Shown one piece after another: positions 52,229 through 62,525 of a stretch of 64,000 bases of DNA. This stretch comes from Candidatus Rokuibacteriota bacterium (GTDB lineage: Bacteria > Methylomirabilota > Methylomirabilia > Rokubacteriales > CSP1-6). Both the position numbers and the translations under genes were made by a program. Every line of letters begins with the position of its first letter. The first letter of the stretch is position 1. The stretch lies in the NCBI GenBank assembly GCA_003220495.1, contig QHSP01000017.1, positions 62,001-126,000 of the forward strand. Reading direction: 5' to 3'. The notes under the pieces are model-generated. The model was not told the DNA's origin. It made no database searches and was given only the letters and a program-made list of their open reading frames with translations.

Positions 52229-53215
52229 ATGCGTGCCGTGATCTGTCGTGCGTGGGGAGAGGTGGACGGTCTCAAAGTCGAAGAGGTCGCCGCCCCGACG
52301 CCCGGGCCTGACGATGTCTTGATCGCCGTGAAGGCGACCGCCGTGAACTACGCGGACGCTCTGATGACGGCCGGCCGTTACCAGACGAAGCCGGATCTTC
52401 CGTTCAGCCCGGGACTCGAGACCGCCGGTGTCGTGGCCTCGTGCGGCTCGCGGGTGACCCGCCTCAAGCCCGGCGATCGCGTCATGGCGATCCTCGCCTA
52501 CGGCGGGCTCGCCGAGATGGCCGTGGCGCCGGCGTCCGAGACCTTCGCCATGCCGTCGCGGATGAGCTTCGAGGAGGCCGGCGCGTTCCCCGTCGCGTAC
52601 ATCTCGAGCCACGTCGCGATTCGCTGGCAGGGCCGCCTCGAGCCCGGCGAGACACTGCTCGTGCTCGGCGCCGCCGGCGGCGTCGGCCTCACGGCCGTCG
52701 AGATCGGCAAGGCGATGGGGGCGCGCGTGATCGCGGCGGCGAGCACGGCCGAGAAGCTCGCGGTGGCCCGCGAGCGCGGCGCGGACGCCCTCGTCAACTA
52801 TTCGACCGAGAAGCTCACCGAGCGAGTGATGGCGCTGACGGACGGCAAGGGCGCCGACGTGTGCTTCGACCCGGTCGGCGGCGAGCTGTTCGACGCCGCG
52901 CTCTCGGCGCTCGGCTGGGGCGGCCGCATCCTGGTCGTCGGTTTCGTGGGCGGCGTTCAGCAGATTCCCGCGAACCGGCTCCTGGTCAAGAACCGGGCCG
53001 CCATGGGCACGTCGCTCCGCTACTTCCGCTGGCACGCGCCGGACAAGCTCCGCTTGTCGGTCGACGAGCTCCTGCGCTGGTACGAGGAAGGCAAGCTCCG
53101 GCCGTGCATCTCGCACCGGCTTCCGCTCGAGAAGAGCGTCGAGGCGATCCGGCTCCTGACCGATCGCCGGGCGTACGGCAAGGTGGTCGTCGTCCCGGGC
53201 TTGACTGGCGCCTGA
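52229..53215 (+). CDS. NADPH:quinone oxidoreductase (zinc-independent MDR family)
   Basis: The 328-residue protein is a medium-chain dehydrogenase of the quinone-oxidoreductase type: VNYADALMTAGRYQTKPDLPFSPGLETAGVV, and the NADPH-binding LVLGAAGGVGLTAVEIGKAMGARV. Catalytic-zinc ligands are absent. It lies 13 bp after the amidase and 2 bp before the enoyl-CoA hydratase, suggesting a small catabolic operon. Confidence 0.9.
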   Translation: MRAVICRAWGEVDGLKVEEVAAPTPGPDDVLIAVKATAVNYADALMTAGRYQTKPDLPFSPGLETAGVVASCGSRVTRLKPGDRVMAILAYGGLAEMAVAPASETFAMPSRMSFEEAGAFPVAYISSHVAIRWQGRLEPGETLLVLGAAGGVGLTAVEIGKAMGARVIAAASTAEKLAVARERGADALVNYSTEKLTERVMALTDGKGADVCFDPVGGELFDAALSALGWGGRILVVGFVGGVQQIPANRLLVKNRAAMGTSLRYFRWHAPDKLRLSVDELLRWYEEGKLRPCISHRLPLEKSVEAIRLLTDRRAYGKVVVVPGLTGA

Positions 53216-53217
53216 GC

Positions 53218-53973
53218 GTGGAGATCCAGGTTCGCGAGCACGGCCGGCACGTTGTGGTGCTCACCATCGACAACCCGCCGCGGCTCAACGCGATGTCGCG
53301 CCAGATGATGGCCGACCTGGCCCGGCTGTGGGACGAGCTCGACCGCGGGAGCTGCCGGTGCGTCGTCCTCACCGGCGCCGGCACCCGCGCGTTCTGCGCG
53401 GGCGCGGACATGAGCGGCGATCTCTCCGCGGCGCCGGAGACGGCCCGCGTCGTCAGCCACGCGCTGCTGAAGCATTACGTGTTCTCGAAGCCGATCGTGG
53501 CGGCCGTCAACGGCGACTGCGTCGGGGGCGGCGTGGAGCTGCTCCTCTCGACCGACGTGCGGGCCGCCACGCCTCACGCTCGCTTCGGGCTGCCGGAGGT
53601 GCGCTGGTCCATCTATCCGTTCGGTGGCGCGACGGTGAAGCTCACCCAGCAGATCGGCTACGTGCACGCCATGGACCTCTTGCTGACCGGCCGGCTCATC
53701 GACGCCGCCGAGGCCGCGCGCCTGGGACTCGTCAATCGCGTCGTGCCGGCCGAGGGGCTGATGGCCTGGGCGCTCGAGACCGCCGAGACGATCGCCGGCA
53801 ACAGTCCGTCGGCGGTGCAGGCGGTGAAGCGCCAGATCAGCTCGACGATCGCCGACCACGCGCTCTCGCGCGAGGCGCTCGAGCAGGAGCTCGGCGACCG
53901 CGTGCGGGCCAGCGCGCATTTCCAGGAGGGCGTCGCCGCGTTCCGCGAGAAGCGTAAACCGCGTTATGAATAG
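53218..53973 (+). CDS. enoyl-CoA hydratase/isomerase family protein
   Basis: The 251-residue crotonase has the oxyanion-hole segments AFCAGADMSG and VNGDCVGGGVELLLSTD. A Glu in FGLPEVRW sits where the crotonase catalytic Glu is expected, and the late helix is QAVKRQISSTIADHALSREAL. It should hydrate or isomerise an acyl-CoA; chain length and exact reaction are not predictable. The GTG start fits the family N terminus. It ends the amidase-oxidoreductase-hydratase operon. Confidence 0.88.
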   Translation: MEIQVREHGRHVVVLTIDNPPRLNAMSRQMMADLARLWDELDRGSCRCVVLTGAGTRAFCAGADMSGDLSAAPETARVVSHALLKHYVFSKPIVAAVNGDCVGGGVELLLSTDVRAATPHARFGLPEVRWSIYPFGGATVKLTQQIGYVHAMDLLLTGRLIDAAEAARLGLVNRVVPAEGLMAWALETAETIAGNSPSAVQAVKRQISSTIADHALSREALEQELGDRVRASAHFQEGVAAFREKRKPRYE

Positions 53974-54049
53974 GGCGACTCCCGCCACCGTGCCGTGACG
54001 CGGGTGAACCGATGCGTTCAGCCCAGGTCGAAGTGAGCTAAGCTAACGC

Positions 54050-54589
54050 ATGCTCGGGCCTACCCTCGAAGGTGATCGCGTCCGCTTGGAAGCACCCGCG
54101 CGCGAGCATCTACCGAGCATCGCGAAGTGGCGGACCGATCTCGAAGCGACACGTTACCTCTTGATCCTTCAGTTCCCTCCGTCGCCAAAGCAGCACGAGG
54201 ACTGGCTCGAGAAAGCCGCAGTCAGCCAGGACGACATCGTCTGGACGATCGTCGACCGTGGTGACGGCGCCCTCGTGGGGCTATGCGGTCTCGACAAGAT
54301 CTCCTGGCGCCACCGGCACGCTCTCGGATGGACGTTCCTCGGTGAGAAAGAACGCTGGGGTCGCGGGTTCGGCACCGAGACGACGCGGCTCCGCACGTCA
54401 TTCGCGTTCAAGCAGCTCGGCTTCGAGAAAGTGATGACCGAGATCTACTCGGGGAACGAGGCGTCGATCCGTATGGTGCAGAAGCTGGGCTTCCGTCGGG
54501 CGGGAGTCCTACGTCGCCATCGCTTCGTGGACGGCACTTGGCAGGACCTCTGGTTGGGCGAGATGCTTCGGGACGAATGGAAGGGCTAG
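54050..54589 (+). CDS. GNAT-family N-acetyltransferase (RimJ/RimL-like)
   Basis: The 179-residue protein fits the RimJ/RimL type of GNAT: TLEGDRVRLEAPAREHLPSIAKW at the N terminus, GALVGLCGLDKISWRHRHALGWTFLGEKERWGRGFGTETTRLRTSFAF for acetyl-CoA binding, and NEASIRMVQKLGFRRAGVLRRHRFVDGTW. Its DNA looks less GC-rich than the flanking genes. It overlaps the following GNAT gene by 13 bp. Confidence 0.85.
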   Translation: MLGPTLEGDRVRLEAPAREHLPSIAKWRTDLEATRYLLILQFPPSPKQHEDWLEKAAVSQDDIVWTIVDRGDGALVGLCGLDKISWRHRHALGWTFLGEKERWGRGFGTETTRLRTSFAFKQLGFEKVMTEIYSGNEASIRMVQKLGFRRAGVLRRHRFVDGTWQDLWLGEMLRDEWKG

Positions 54590-55128
54590 CCACACGTCCT
54601 CTCGGGGACAACGTCGTCACACTCGAACCGGCTGATACGACGAACGTCGACCTGCTGGTTCAGTGGACACTTGATCCGATCGCGCAGGGACCGCACAAGC
54701 AAGCTCCCGACATGACTGAAGATGCGCTGCGGATTCTGTTCCTCGCGAATCAAGAACGGCGGTATTTTCTGATCAGACGGAATGCCGACGAGCACCCGTT
54801 GGGCCGCTTCTACTGGCGCGCTTGGCGATTTACCGAGTCGCCGAAGGAAATCGACTGGGAGCTGAACATCCTCTTGGCAAATCCTCTGGAAAGGGGAAAG
54901 GGTTATGGTGCCGCCGTTCAGCGGTTAGCATCCGACTACCTGCTCGCGCTGCCCGAAACGCGGAGCGTTTTTGCCTTCACGTTCCTGGCCAATGTTGCGG
55001 AGCAGCGCGCGCTCATCAAGGCCGGATTTCGGGAAGAGGGTCTGCTTCCCCATTCACACTATCGTGTTCACCGGGCGGAGCTTTCCGAGCTGCCCTGTCT
55101 TCTCTTCATCAAGCCGAGGTGTGCGTAA
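54577..55128 (+). CDS. GNAT-family N-acetyltransferase
   Basis: The 183-residue protein has the GNAT pattern NILLANPLERGKGYGAAVQRLASDYLL and a late NVAEQRALIKAGFREEGLLPHSHYRVH. It begins with DNVVTLEPADTTNVDLLVQW. It is probably an amino-group acetyltransferase with an unknown substrate. Its base composition is the most AT-rich of the coding regions around it, suggesting recent acquisition together with its neighbour. The ATG at 54577 overlaps the preceding gene. Confidence 0.8.
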   Translation: MEGLATRPLGDNVVTLEPADTTNVDLLVQWTLDPIAQGPHKQAPDMTEDALRILFLANQERRYFLIRRNADEHPLGRFYWRAWRFTESPKEIDWELNILLANPLERGKGYGAAVQRLASDYLLALPETRSVFAFTFLANVAEQRALIKAGFREEGLLPHSHYRVHRAELSELPCLLFIKPRCA

Positions 55129-55307
55129 GACACACAATCGCCAGCGTGCCGTCGGGCCCCGCCGCCGTGCTTTTCTTCGACGATGTGGCCGCCAACGTCG
55201 AGGCGGCGCGGACAGTAGGCATCAGAGCCTTCCAGGTGTCGGGCATCACCGGGCTGCGTCCGTGTCTCACCTCACTGGGGCTGTTGCATGACCCGACAAG
55301 CACGTAA
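55119..55307 (+). pseudogene. remnant of a HAD-superfamily hydrolase
   Basis: An in-frame stretch of about 62 codons reads AAVLFFDDVAANVEAARTVGIRAFQVSG-, then a LxxLGLL end. This is the final HAD motif IV region (FxDD...N.xAAxxxGixAF) of a HAD phosphatase with all upstream motifs missing. It is therefore a truncated remnant, not a functional gene. It follows the AT-richer GNAT pair and supports past recombination here. Confidence 0.65.
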
Positions 55308-55340
55308 GACGTGGCTGGGCGTGGCGCTGCTCGACACGGC

Positions 55341-56555
55341 TCAGGCGCTATGAGCCGGCCGCGAGCGTAGGCCGCGCGCGCCGAAGAGGAGCAGCGCCGC
55401 CGCGACCCAGGCGAGCGCGCCGTCGAACACGAACGCTCCGGGGATGCTGACCGCGGCAATGGCGCCACTCGCGAGGGGGCTGGCCGCGGTGCCGATCTGA
55501 AGGCCGAGACCCAGCCAACCGAACGCCGCGCCGCGATGCTCGGCGGGCACGATCATGGCCCCCAGCGAGTACGTCAGCGTGATCGCGGCGCCGAGACAGA
55601 GTCCCGTGAGCAGGCGCAGCACGAGCAGCAAAGGCCAGCCGCGCGGCAGCGCCATGGCGGCGCAGAGCGGACCGCCGATGAGGAGCCCGATCAGCAAGAT
55701 TCGCGCGGCGGGCACCTCGCGCGCGAGCCGTGCGGCGACGTTGGCCGAGGTCGTCGCAGCGATCGCGCCGATCGAGACGATCGCGCCCGAGATGGCCGCG
55801 ATCTTCTCGATGCCGGGAAGATGCGCGACCTGAAGCGGGATCAAGAGCGCGAGCCCCCGGTCGATGAACTGCGCGATGAAGAGCAGCGCCAGCACCACGG
55901 CGAAGTGGGGGTACCTGAACACATCGCCGAGTGGCATCTTCGCTGCCGGCTGGCGCCGGGCTCCCTCGACCGGTGAAACCTCCTGGAACAGCACGATGAG
56001 CCCGACGAGCGCCAGCGCGCAGAGTCCGGCCGTCGCGAAGAACGCGTAGCGGATGCCGAAGTGCGAGGCGACGTAGCCGCCGATCGCCGGACCGACCGCG
56101 ACGCTCAGGAGCTGCGCCGACTGCACCATGCCGATCGCCGACGGGACCTTGTCCTTGGGCGCGGAGGTGGTGGCCAGCGCCATCACCATCGGCGTGAAGC
56201 CGGCGAAGAGGCCCATGATCACGCGCGCGAGGAAGAGCTGTTGCACCGAGGTGACGAGGCCCATCGCCGCGACGATGACCACGAAGCCGACCAGCGAGCG
56301 GATCAGCATCATCTTGCGACCGAAGCGGTCGGCGAGACGGCCGAAGACCGGCGACAGGATCCCGGACATCGCAGGGGTGACCGCGGCCTGAAGTCCGGAC
56401 CACAGCGCGATCTTCGCCGGATCCGTCACCCCGAGCTCGCGGATGTAGAGCGGCAGGAACGGCGAGAAGAACTGGAAGCCGACGAACGAGATGAAAACGG
56501 TCAAGGTGAGGGCCCAGACGTTCCGCCGCCAGTCGTTCGGGAGGATCCGTATCAT
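55341..56555 (-). CDS. MFS transporter
   Basis: The 404-residue protein has 12 predicted membrane helices and the major-facilitator motif A GRLADRFGRKMMLIR between helices 2 and 3. N-terminal LPNDWRRNVWALTLTVFISFVGFQFFSPFLPLYIRELG is typical of drug/metabolite exporters. Substrate unknown. The ATG overlaps the acyl-CoA ligase stop (ATGA), so the two are co-translated; it may export or import a compound activated by that ligase. Confidence 0.88.
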   Translation of the reverse strand: MIRILPNDWRRNVWALTLTVFISFVGFQFFSPFLPLYIRELGVTDPAKIALWSGLQAAVTPAMSGILSPVFGRLADRFGRKMMLIRSLVGFVVIVAAMGLVTSVQQLFLARVIMGLFAGFTPMVMALATTSAPKDKVPSAIGMVQSAQLLSVAVGPAIGGYVASHFGIRYAFFATAGLCALALVGLIVLFQEVSPVEGARRQPAAKMPLGDVFRYPHFAVVLALLFIAQFIDRGLALLIPLQVAHLPGIEKIAAISGAIVSIGAIAATTSANVAARLAREVPAARILLIGLLIGGPLCAAMALPRGWPLLLVLRLLTGLCLGAAITLTYSLGAMIVPAEHRGAAFGWLGLGLQIGTAASPLASGAIAAVSIPGAFVFDGALAWVAAALLLFGARGLRSRPAHSA

Positions 56556-58156
56556 GCGCTCGCGGCGTCGCGCGCCCGGCCGAGCATCTCGGCAAGCCGG
56601 AACTTCTGCACCTTGCCGGTCGCGGTCACCGGCAGCTCGTCGCGGCGCATCAGGCGGAATTCCTGGGGCACCTTGAACGCGGCGAGCGCCTGCTTGCAGA
56701 AGGCGCGCAGCGCGTCGGGCTCGGCGTGGTGGCCGTCGCGGAGGACGACGACCGCGGCGACGACTTCCTCTTTCCGCGCGTCCGGGAGTCCGACGACGTA
56801 CGCCTGCTCCACGGCCGGATGACCGAGCAGGACTTCCTCGACCTCCAACGGCGCGACGTTGATGCCGCCGGTCTTGACCATCTCTTTGACGCGGCCGCGG
56901 AAGCGGAGCCGGCCATCGTCGCCGATCGCGCCGAGGTCCCCGGTGACGAGGAAGCCCTCGGCATCGAAGGCCGCGGCGTTCTTCTCCGGGTCCTTGTAGT
57001 AGCCCGGCGTCAGATGACCGCGGACGAGGATCTCGCCGACCTCGCCCGTCGGCAGCGGTCGCCGCGTCTCGCGGTCGACGATGCGGATCTCCATGCCCGG
57101 CAGCGGACGGCCGACGGTCGTCGTCCGGATGTCTTCGGGATCGTGAGCGTCGGTGACGTTGCAGTTGCCGTAGGTCTCGGTGAGACCGTAGACGTTGCAG
57201 ATCTCGCGCACGCCGAGATCCATCACCATCTGCAGCGCCGGCGGGGGCCCGATGGCCGCGCCGGTGCGGAGCGACGAGAGATCGCGCCGCGCGCGGTCCG
57301 GATGCTCCGTGAGGGCGAGCGCGATGTTGGGCGTGCCGTAGTAGACCGAGCAGCGCTCGCGCTCGATCAGCGCCAGGGCGGCGCCTGGCTCGAGTTCTTC
57401 CTGAAGGACGATCGTGCCTCCATGCGTCATCACCGCTAGCAGCGCGTTGGCGCAGCCGAAGCTCCAGAAGAGCGAGATGCCCATCCACATGCGGTCCGCG
57501 GGCGTCAGGTGCTGGCGCTCGCCGATGTTCCACATGTTCTCGACGAGGCCGCCGTGCGCGAGCTGGACCCCCTTGGGCGTCGAGGTCGTTCCCGACGTGT
57601 AGAGGATGTAGGCGACGTCGTTCGGCGTGACCGCGCGCCGGGCGGCGTCGAGCTCGGCGTCGGCGACGGCGGCCCCCAGGTCCCAGAGCGCGTCGAAGGC
57701 CGTCAGCGGGCCCCTCGGCTCGCCGTCGACGACGACCACCCTCGAGAGCTTCGGCAGCCGCTTCGAGCCGGGACCGCCCAGCTCGGCGAGCAGGCCGAGA
57801 TAGTCCTGCCCGGCGAAGCGCGCGATCGTGATCAGGGTCGTGGCATCGCAGTGGTCGAGCACGTACCCGAGCTCGCGGGCGCGCGACCAGGTGCTGATGG
57901 GCACGAGCGTGCCGCCGAGCATGGTGACGGCGAAATCGATCACCAGCCACTCCGGACGATTGCCCATCAGGAGCGCCACCTTGTCGCCTCGCCGGACACC
58001 GAGCCGCAGGAAACCCTTCGCGAGCCGGCGGGCGCGCGCGCGCGTCTCGGCATAGCTCAGGCGTTCGGTGCCGCCGACGATGAGCTCGTGAGCCGGGTCG
58101 CGGGCGGTGATCTCGTCGAGCAGATCGGGCAGGGTGCGGCTCCGCGGGTGGGCCAC
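56552..58156 (-). CDS. AMP-forming acyl-CoA synthetase/ligase
   Basis: The 534-residue ANL-family enzyme has the P-loop YTSGTTSTPKGVQL, YGLTETYGN, MEIRIVDRETRRPLPTGEVGEILVRGHLTPGYYKDPEKN and the catalytic Lys in VTATGKVQKFRL. It activates a carboxylic acid to the acyl-CoA via an acyl-AMP. The substrate is not predictable; a fatty or aromatic acid is likely. The start is GTG at 58156. Confidence 0.9.
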   Translation of the reverse strand: MAHPRSRTLPDLLDEITARDPAHELIVGGTERLSYAETRARARRLAKGFLRLGVRRGDKVALLMGNRPEWLVIDFAVTMLGGTLVPISTWSRARELGYVLDHCDATTLITIARFAGQDYLGLLAELGGPGSKRLPKLSRVVVVDGEPRGPLTAFDALWDLGAAVADAELDAARRAVTPNDVAYILYTSGTTSTPKGVQLAHGGLVENMWNIGERQHLTPADRMWMGISLFWSFGCANALLAVMTHGGTIVLQEELEPGAALALIERERCSVYYGTPNIALALTEHPDRARRDLSSLRTGAAIGPPPALQMVMDLGVREICNVYGLTETYGNCNVTDAHDPEDIRTTTVGRPLPGMEIRIVDRETRRPLPTGEVGEILVRGHLTPGYYKDPEKNAAAFDAEGFLVTGDLGAIGDDGRLRFRGRVKEMVKTGGINVAPLEVEEVLLGHPAVEQAYVVGLPDARKEEVVAAVVVLRDGHHAEPDALRAFCKQALAAFKVPQEFRLMRRDELPVTATGKVQKFRLAEMLGRARDAASA

Positions 58157-58189
58157 GACTCATCATAAGCCGAGCCGCCGTTCATCCGG

Positions 58190-58195
58190 TATAGT
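58190..58195 (+). promoter_or_regulatory. -10 element TATAGT before a putative leaderless start
   Basis: TATAGT lies so that transcription would begin near 58202, one base before the TTG chosen as start of the EamA transporter. A -35 is not recognisable. Confidence 0.4.
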
Positions 58196-58202
58196 GGGCC
58201 GG

Positions 58203-59075
58203 TTGACTCCGCACGCGCTCGCGCTGTCCAGCGCCCTGTGCTCGGCCGTCGCGACGATGCTGATCCAGCGCGGCCTGCGGCGCTCGAACTTCTACGCGGG
58301 CTTCTGGCTCAACGTCGCCGTCGGCGCGGTGGGGCTGTGGTCGGCGGTCCTCCTGCTCGTCCCCCGCGACGAGTACAACTGGCACGCGGCGCCCTATTTC
58401 ATCGCGTCGGGTGTCGTCGGCACCGCGGCCGGCCGGCTCTTCCGGGTCGCCGCGATCGAGAAGGTCGGCGCTTCCGTCTCCGCGGCGATCCTCAACCTGG
58501 CGCCGATGATCTCCACCGCACTCGCCATCCTCTTGCTGGGCGAGCGGATCACGCTGGCGATCCTCACGGGCACGCTCGTCGTGGTCCTCGGGACCATCCT
58601 GCTCTCGGTGAGCGGCAAGCACGTCGGCTTTCGGCCGCGCGATCTCGTCTACCCCTTCGTGTCGGCCATGTGCTTCGGTGTGGTCGCGATCCTCCGCAAG
58701 CTCGGCCTCGGCCTGGCCGGGCCGCTCTTCGACTCGGCCATCAACATCACGGCCGCGCTGATCGCGTCCTCCGCGTTCGTGGTCGCGTCGGGTAACCGCG
58801 GCGCGCTCCGCTACGACCGGCGGAGCTTCCTCTATTTCGCCGCCGGCGGCGCCTTCGAGAACACCGGAGTCTTCCTGCTGCTCTTCGCGCTCGGCCTCGG
58901 CGAGGTGAGCGTGATCGTGCCCTTGGCCGGCACGTCGCCGCTCTTCGTGCTCCTAATGGCCTACTGCTTTCCGAGCGGGATCGAGCGGCTGAGCTGGCGG
59001 CTGGTCACCGGCGCGGTGCTCATCGTGCTCGGCGTGTTCCTGCTCACCGGCTGGGGCATCGGCCGCCTGGCTTGA
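58203..59075 (+). CDS. EamA/DMT-family transporter
   Basis: The 290-residue inner-membrane protein has about 10 helices and two EamA repeats (ALALSSALCSAVATMLIQRGL...; RDLVYPFVSAMCFGVVAILRKLG...), each ending in a helix with conserved Gly/Pro (LNLAPMISTALAILLLGERIT; VPLAGTSPLFVLLMAY). It likely exports or takes up a small metabolite. The start could be the TTG at 58203 or the GTG at 58194; the former agrees with the promoter position. Confidence 0.82.
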   Translation: MTPHALALSSALCSAVATMLIQRGLRRSNFYAGFWLNVAVGAVGLWSAVLLLVPRDEYNWHAAPYFIASGVVGTAAGRLFRVAAIEKVGASVSAAILNLAPMISTALAILLLGERITLAILTGTLVVVLGTILLSVSGKHVGFRPRDLVYPFVSAMCFGVVAILRKLGLGLAGPLFDSAINITAALIASSAFVVASGNRGALRYDRRSFLYFAAGGAFENTGVFLLLFALGLGEVSVIVPLAGTSPLFVLLMAYCFPSGIERLSWRLVTGAVLIVLGVFLLTGWGIGRLA

Positions 59076-59108
59076 CGCGCGGTCGAGCGCGGCGCTACGC
59101 TGCGCGCC

Positions 59109-59978
59109 ATGTCATGGGCCCATCCTCAATACCTCGTCGAGACCGACTGGCTGGCGGCGAACCTCGAGGATCCGGCGCTGCGCGTGCTCGAGTGCACGAC
59201 GATCCTTCACCCGATGCCCGACGGCGGTTACAAGGCCGAGTCGGGTCGGGCGACGTGGGCCACCGGCCACATTCCGCGTAGCGGGTTCGCCGACCTCACG
59301 GACGATCTCTGCGACCGCGCCGCCTCGACGCTCTACATGATGCCGCCCACCGAGCAGATGGCGGCATCGATGGCGCGACTGGGAGTCGGCGAGGGCACGC
59401 GCGTCGTGCTGTACGACCGCGCGGTGAACATGTGGGCCGCGCGCGTCTGGTGGATGCTGCGCGCGGTCGGCTTCGACGATGCCGCGGTGTTGAACGGCGG
59501 CTGGAAGAAGTGGACGCTGGAGGGGCGCCCGACGTCGACCGCGCCATGCGTCTATCCTCCGGCGCGCTTCGTCGCGCGGCCACGTCCCGAGCTCTTCGTC
59601 GGCAAGCGCGCGGTGCTCGCGGGTCTGGGCGAGCGGGCCACATGCGTCCTCAACGCGCTCTCAGAGGAGCAGCATCGCGGCACCGGCGGCGTCGCGTACG
59701 GGCGTCCCGGTCGTATCGCCGGTAGCGGCAACGTACCGGCTCGCGCGCTGGTCGATCCGGCGACGCACGCGTATCTCGCGCCCGACGTGCTGCGCAAGCG
59801 ATTTGCCGAGGCGGGGGCGCTCGACGCCGGAAGGGTGGTCACCTACTGCGGTGGAGGGATCGCCGCGAGCAGCGACGCGTTCGTGCTCACCCTGCTCGGC
59901 CACGACACGGTGTCGGTATACGACGCCTCGCTCTCGGAGTGGGCCAGGGACGCGTCCCTGCCGATGGAGACCGGCTGA
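59109..59978 (+). CDS. rhodanese-type sulfurtransferase
   Basis: The 289-residue protein has two rhodanese domains. The N-terminal one is inactive (LYDRAVNMWAARVWWMLRAVG) and the C-terminal one carries the catalytic Cys247 in VVTYCGGGIAASSDAFVLTLLGH. The pattern fits SseA-like thiosulfate/3-mercaptopyruvate sulfurtransferases, though the active-site loop reads CGGGIA instead of CGSGVT. It transfers sulfur to cyanide or a thiol acceptor. Confidence 0.88.
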   Translation: MSWAHPQYLVETDWLAANLEDPALRVLECTTILHPMPDGGYKAESGRATWATGHIPRSGFADLTDDLCDRAASTLYMMPPTEQMAASMARLGVGEGTRVVLYDRAVNMWAARVWWMLRAVGFDDAAVLNGGWKKWTLEGRPTSTAPCVYPPARFVARPRPELFVGKRAVLAGLGERATCVLNALSEEQHRGTGGVAYGRPGRIAGSGNVPARALVDPATHAYLAPDVLRKRFAEAGALDAGRVVTYCGGGIAASSDAFVLTLLGHDTVSVYDASLSEWARDASLPMETG

Positions 59979-59997
59979 GCCCGCCGGCGGCGAGGGC

Positions 59998-60695
<698 letters not shown>

Positions 60696-60702
<7 letters not shown>

Positions 60703-62468
60703 GCCGGCGCCCCCGCCCGCGCGAGCCACCGCTTGCCCAGGTAGGCCTCGATCACCGCGCGGTCCTGTGTCACGCGACCCGGCGGGCCTTCGGCGAGGCG
60801 CCGTCCCTGGTCGAGGACGACGAGCCGGTCGGCCAGCTTGAGCAGTGCCTGCATCGTGTGCTCGATGATCACGACGGTCATCCCGGTGGCACGCACGCGC
60901 CGGATCATCGTGATCATGACGTCGACACCGTCGGCCGAGAGCCCGGCCAGCGGCTCGTCGAGCAGCACGAGACGCGGGGACGTCGCCAGGCAGCGCGCGA
61001 GCTCCATCAGCCTCAGCTCGAGCGTGGTGAGGCCGCCGGGCAGCGCCTCGGCGCGGTCGGCCAGCGAGACGTCCTGGAGCGCGGAGGCGGCCCTGGCGCG
61101 CGCCCGGTCCACCGCGGCCTCACGCGCGAAGGCGCCGACCATCACGTTCTCGAGCACGGTCAGGTGTGGGAAGGTGCGGACGACCTGGAACGTTCGCCCG
61201 ACACCGCGCCGGCAGAGCGCGCTCGGAAGCAAGCCTGTCACCGTCTGACCGCGGAAGCGCACCTCTCCGTGATCGGGAACGAGGAAGCCGTTGAGCACGT
61301 TGAAGAGCGTCGTCTTGCCTGCGCCGTTCGGCCCGATGACGCCGAGGATTTCGCGCTCCTTGACGTCGAAGCTCACGTCGGAGAGCGCCTGCAGTCCGAG
61401 AAACGCCTTCGAGATGCCGCGGACGTCGAGGAGCACGTCGCCGGTCGCGGCGCCGGGGTGCGCCGGCGGCTGGGCCACCACGATTGGCGCGGCGCGCACG
61501 CCTTCCGCGCCGCGACTTCGGCGAGCGCGGAACCGCTGGAGCACACCCCAGTAAAGGCCCTCGGGCGCGAACAGGATGATCAGGATGAGCGCCGCGCCGT
61601 AGACGACGCCCTGGATTCCGGGCAGGCTGTCGCCGACGGTCGTGTCGAGGATCTCGCTGACCGGTACCATCACCGCCGCGCCGATGACCGGGCCCCACAT
61701 CGTTCCGGTCCCGCCCACCAGGCAGACGACCAGGGTCTGCGAGATCACGAGCAGGCCGAAGACGGCCTCGGGCGTCACGATGAACAGGATCGCGTGGATG
61801 TACACCGCTCCGGCGACCGCGGCCGGCACCGCGCTCAGCATGTACGCGGCCATTTTGCAGCGGAAGCTGTCGGCCCCCATCGCCTCGGCCGCCTGCTCGT
61901 TCTCTCGGATCGCCCGCAGCCAGTAGCCCAGGCGCGAGGTCTCGATCCGGTACGAGAGCGCGAGCGAGCCGGCCAACACGCCGAGCGCGACGAGGTCGAA
62001 GCTCCGCGGCTCGGAGAACTGCATGAACCAGCCCAGGTGCTCGCGCTTCATCGGGATCGCGACCTCCTGGTAGCCGAGCCAGTCCATCACGATTCTCAAG
62101 ATGAGCGGATAGGCGAGGGTGGCGAGGCCGAAGTAGATGCCGGCGAGCCTGAACGTCGGCAAGCCGATCAGCACCGCGGCCAGGACCGCGGCGGCGACGG
62201 CGGCGATCATGCCGAGCCACGGCGTGAGGCCGAGCTTGACGACCAGCAACACCGTGACGTACGCGCCGATGCCGAAGAACGCCTGGTGTCCGAACGAGAT
62301 CTGGCCCGCGTAGCCGCTGATGATATTCCACGCCAGCCCCATCGACGCCCAGAGGAAGACCAGCGTCAGGACGCGATGGTGATACCGCTCCTGCACAACG
62401 AACGACGCCGCAAGCCCGACCGCGACCACCACGATGATCGCAATCCAGCCTCGCGCTCGCGACGGCAT
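60696..62468 (-). CDS. LivM-LivG fusion (permease-ATPase)
   Basis: The 590-residue protein joins a LivM permease (residues 1-320, LAWNIISGYAGQISFGHQAFFGIGAY, VCLVGGTGTMWGPVIGAA) to a LivG ATPase (about 345-585, VIGPNGAGKTTLFNVLNGF, VLLDEPLAGLS). The ABC signature is atypical, GGLTTLELRLMELARC in place of LSYGQQRRLEIAR. The design gives a membrane and a nucleotide-binding domain in one chain. It operates with LivF and LivH. Confidence 0.92.
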
Positions 62469-62525
62469 CAGCAGCGCCCTATGCTCGTCATGTCAGACGT
62501 CGCGCGTAGGACGAAGACGGCAGAC

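Noticed and set aside
54169-54411. Minus-strand ORF of 80 aa
   Set aside because: It is embedded antisense in the GNAT gene without ribosome-binding site or recognisable product.
58107-58202. Upstream extension of the EamA transporter ORF
   Set aside because: The extra N-terminal residues are polar, lie within the divergent ligase promoter region and are not part of the transporter fold.
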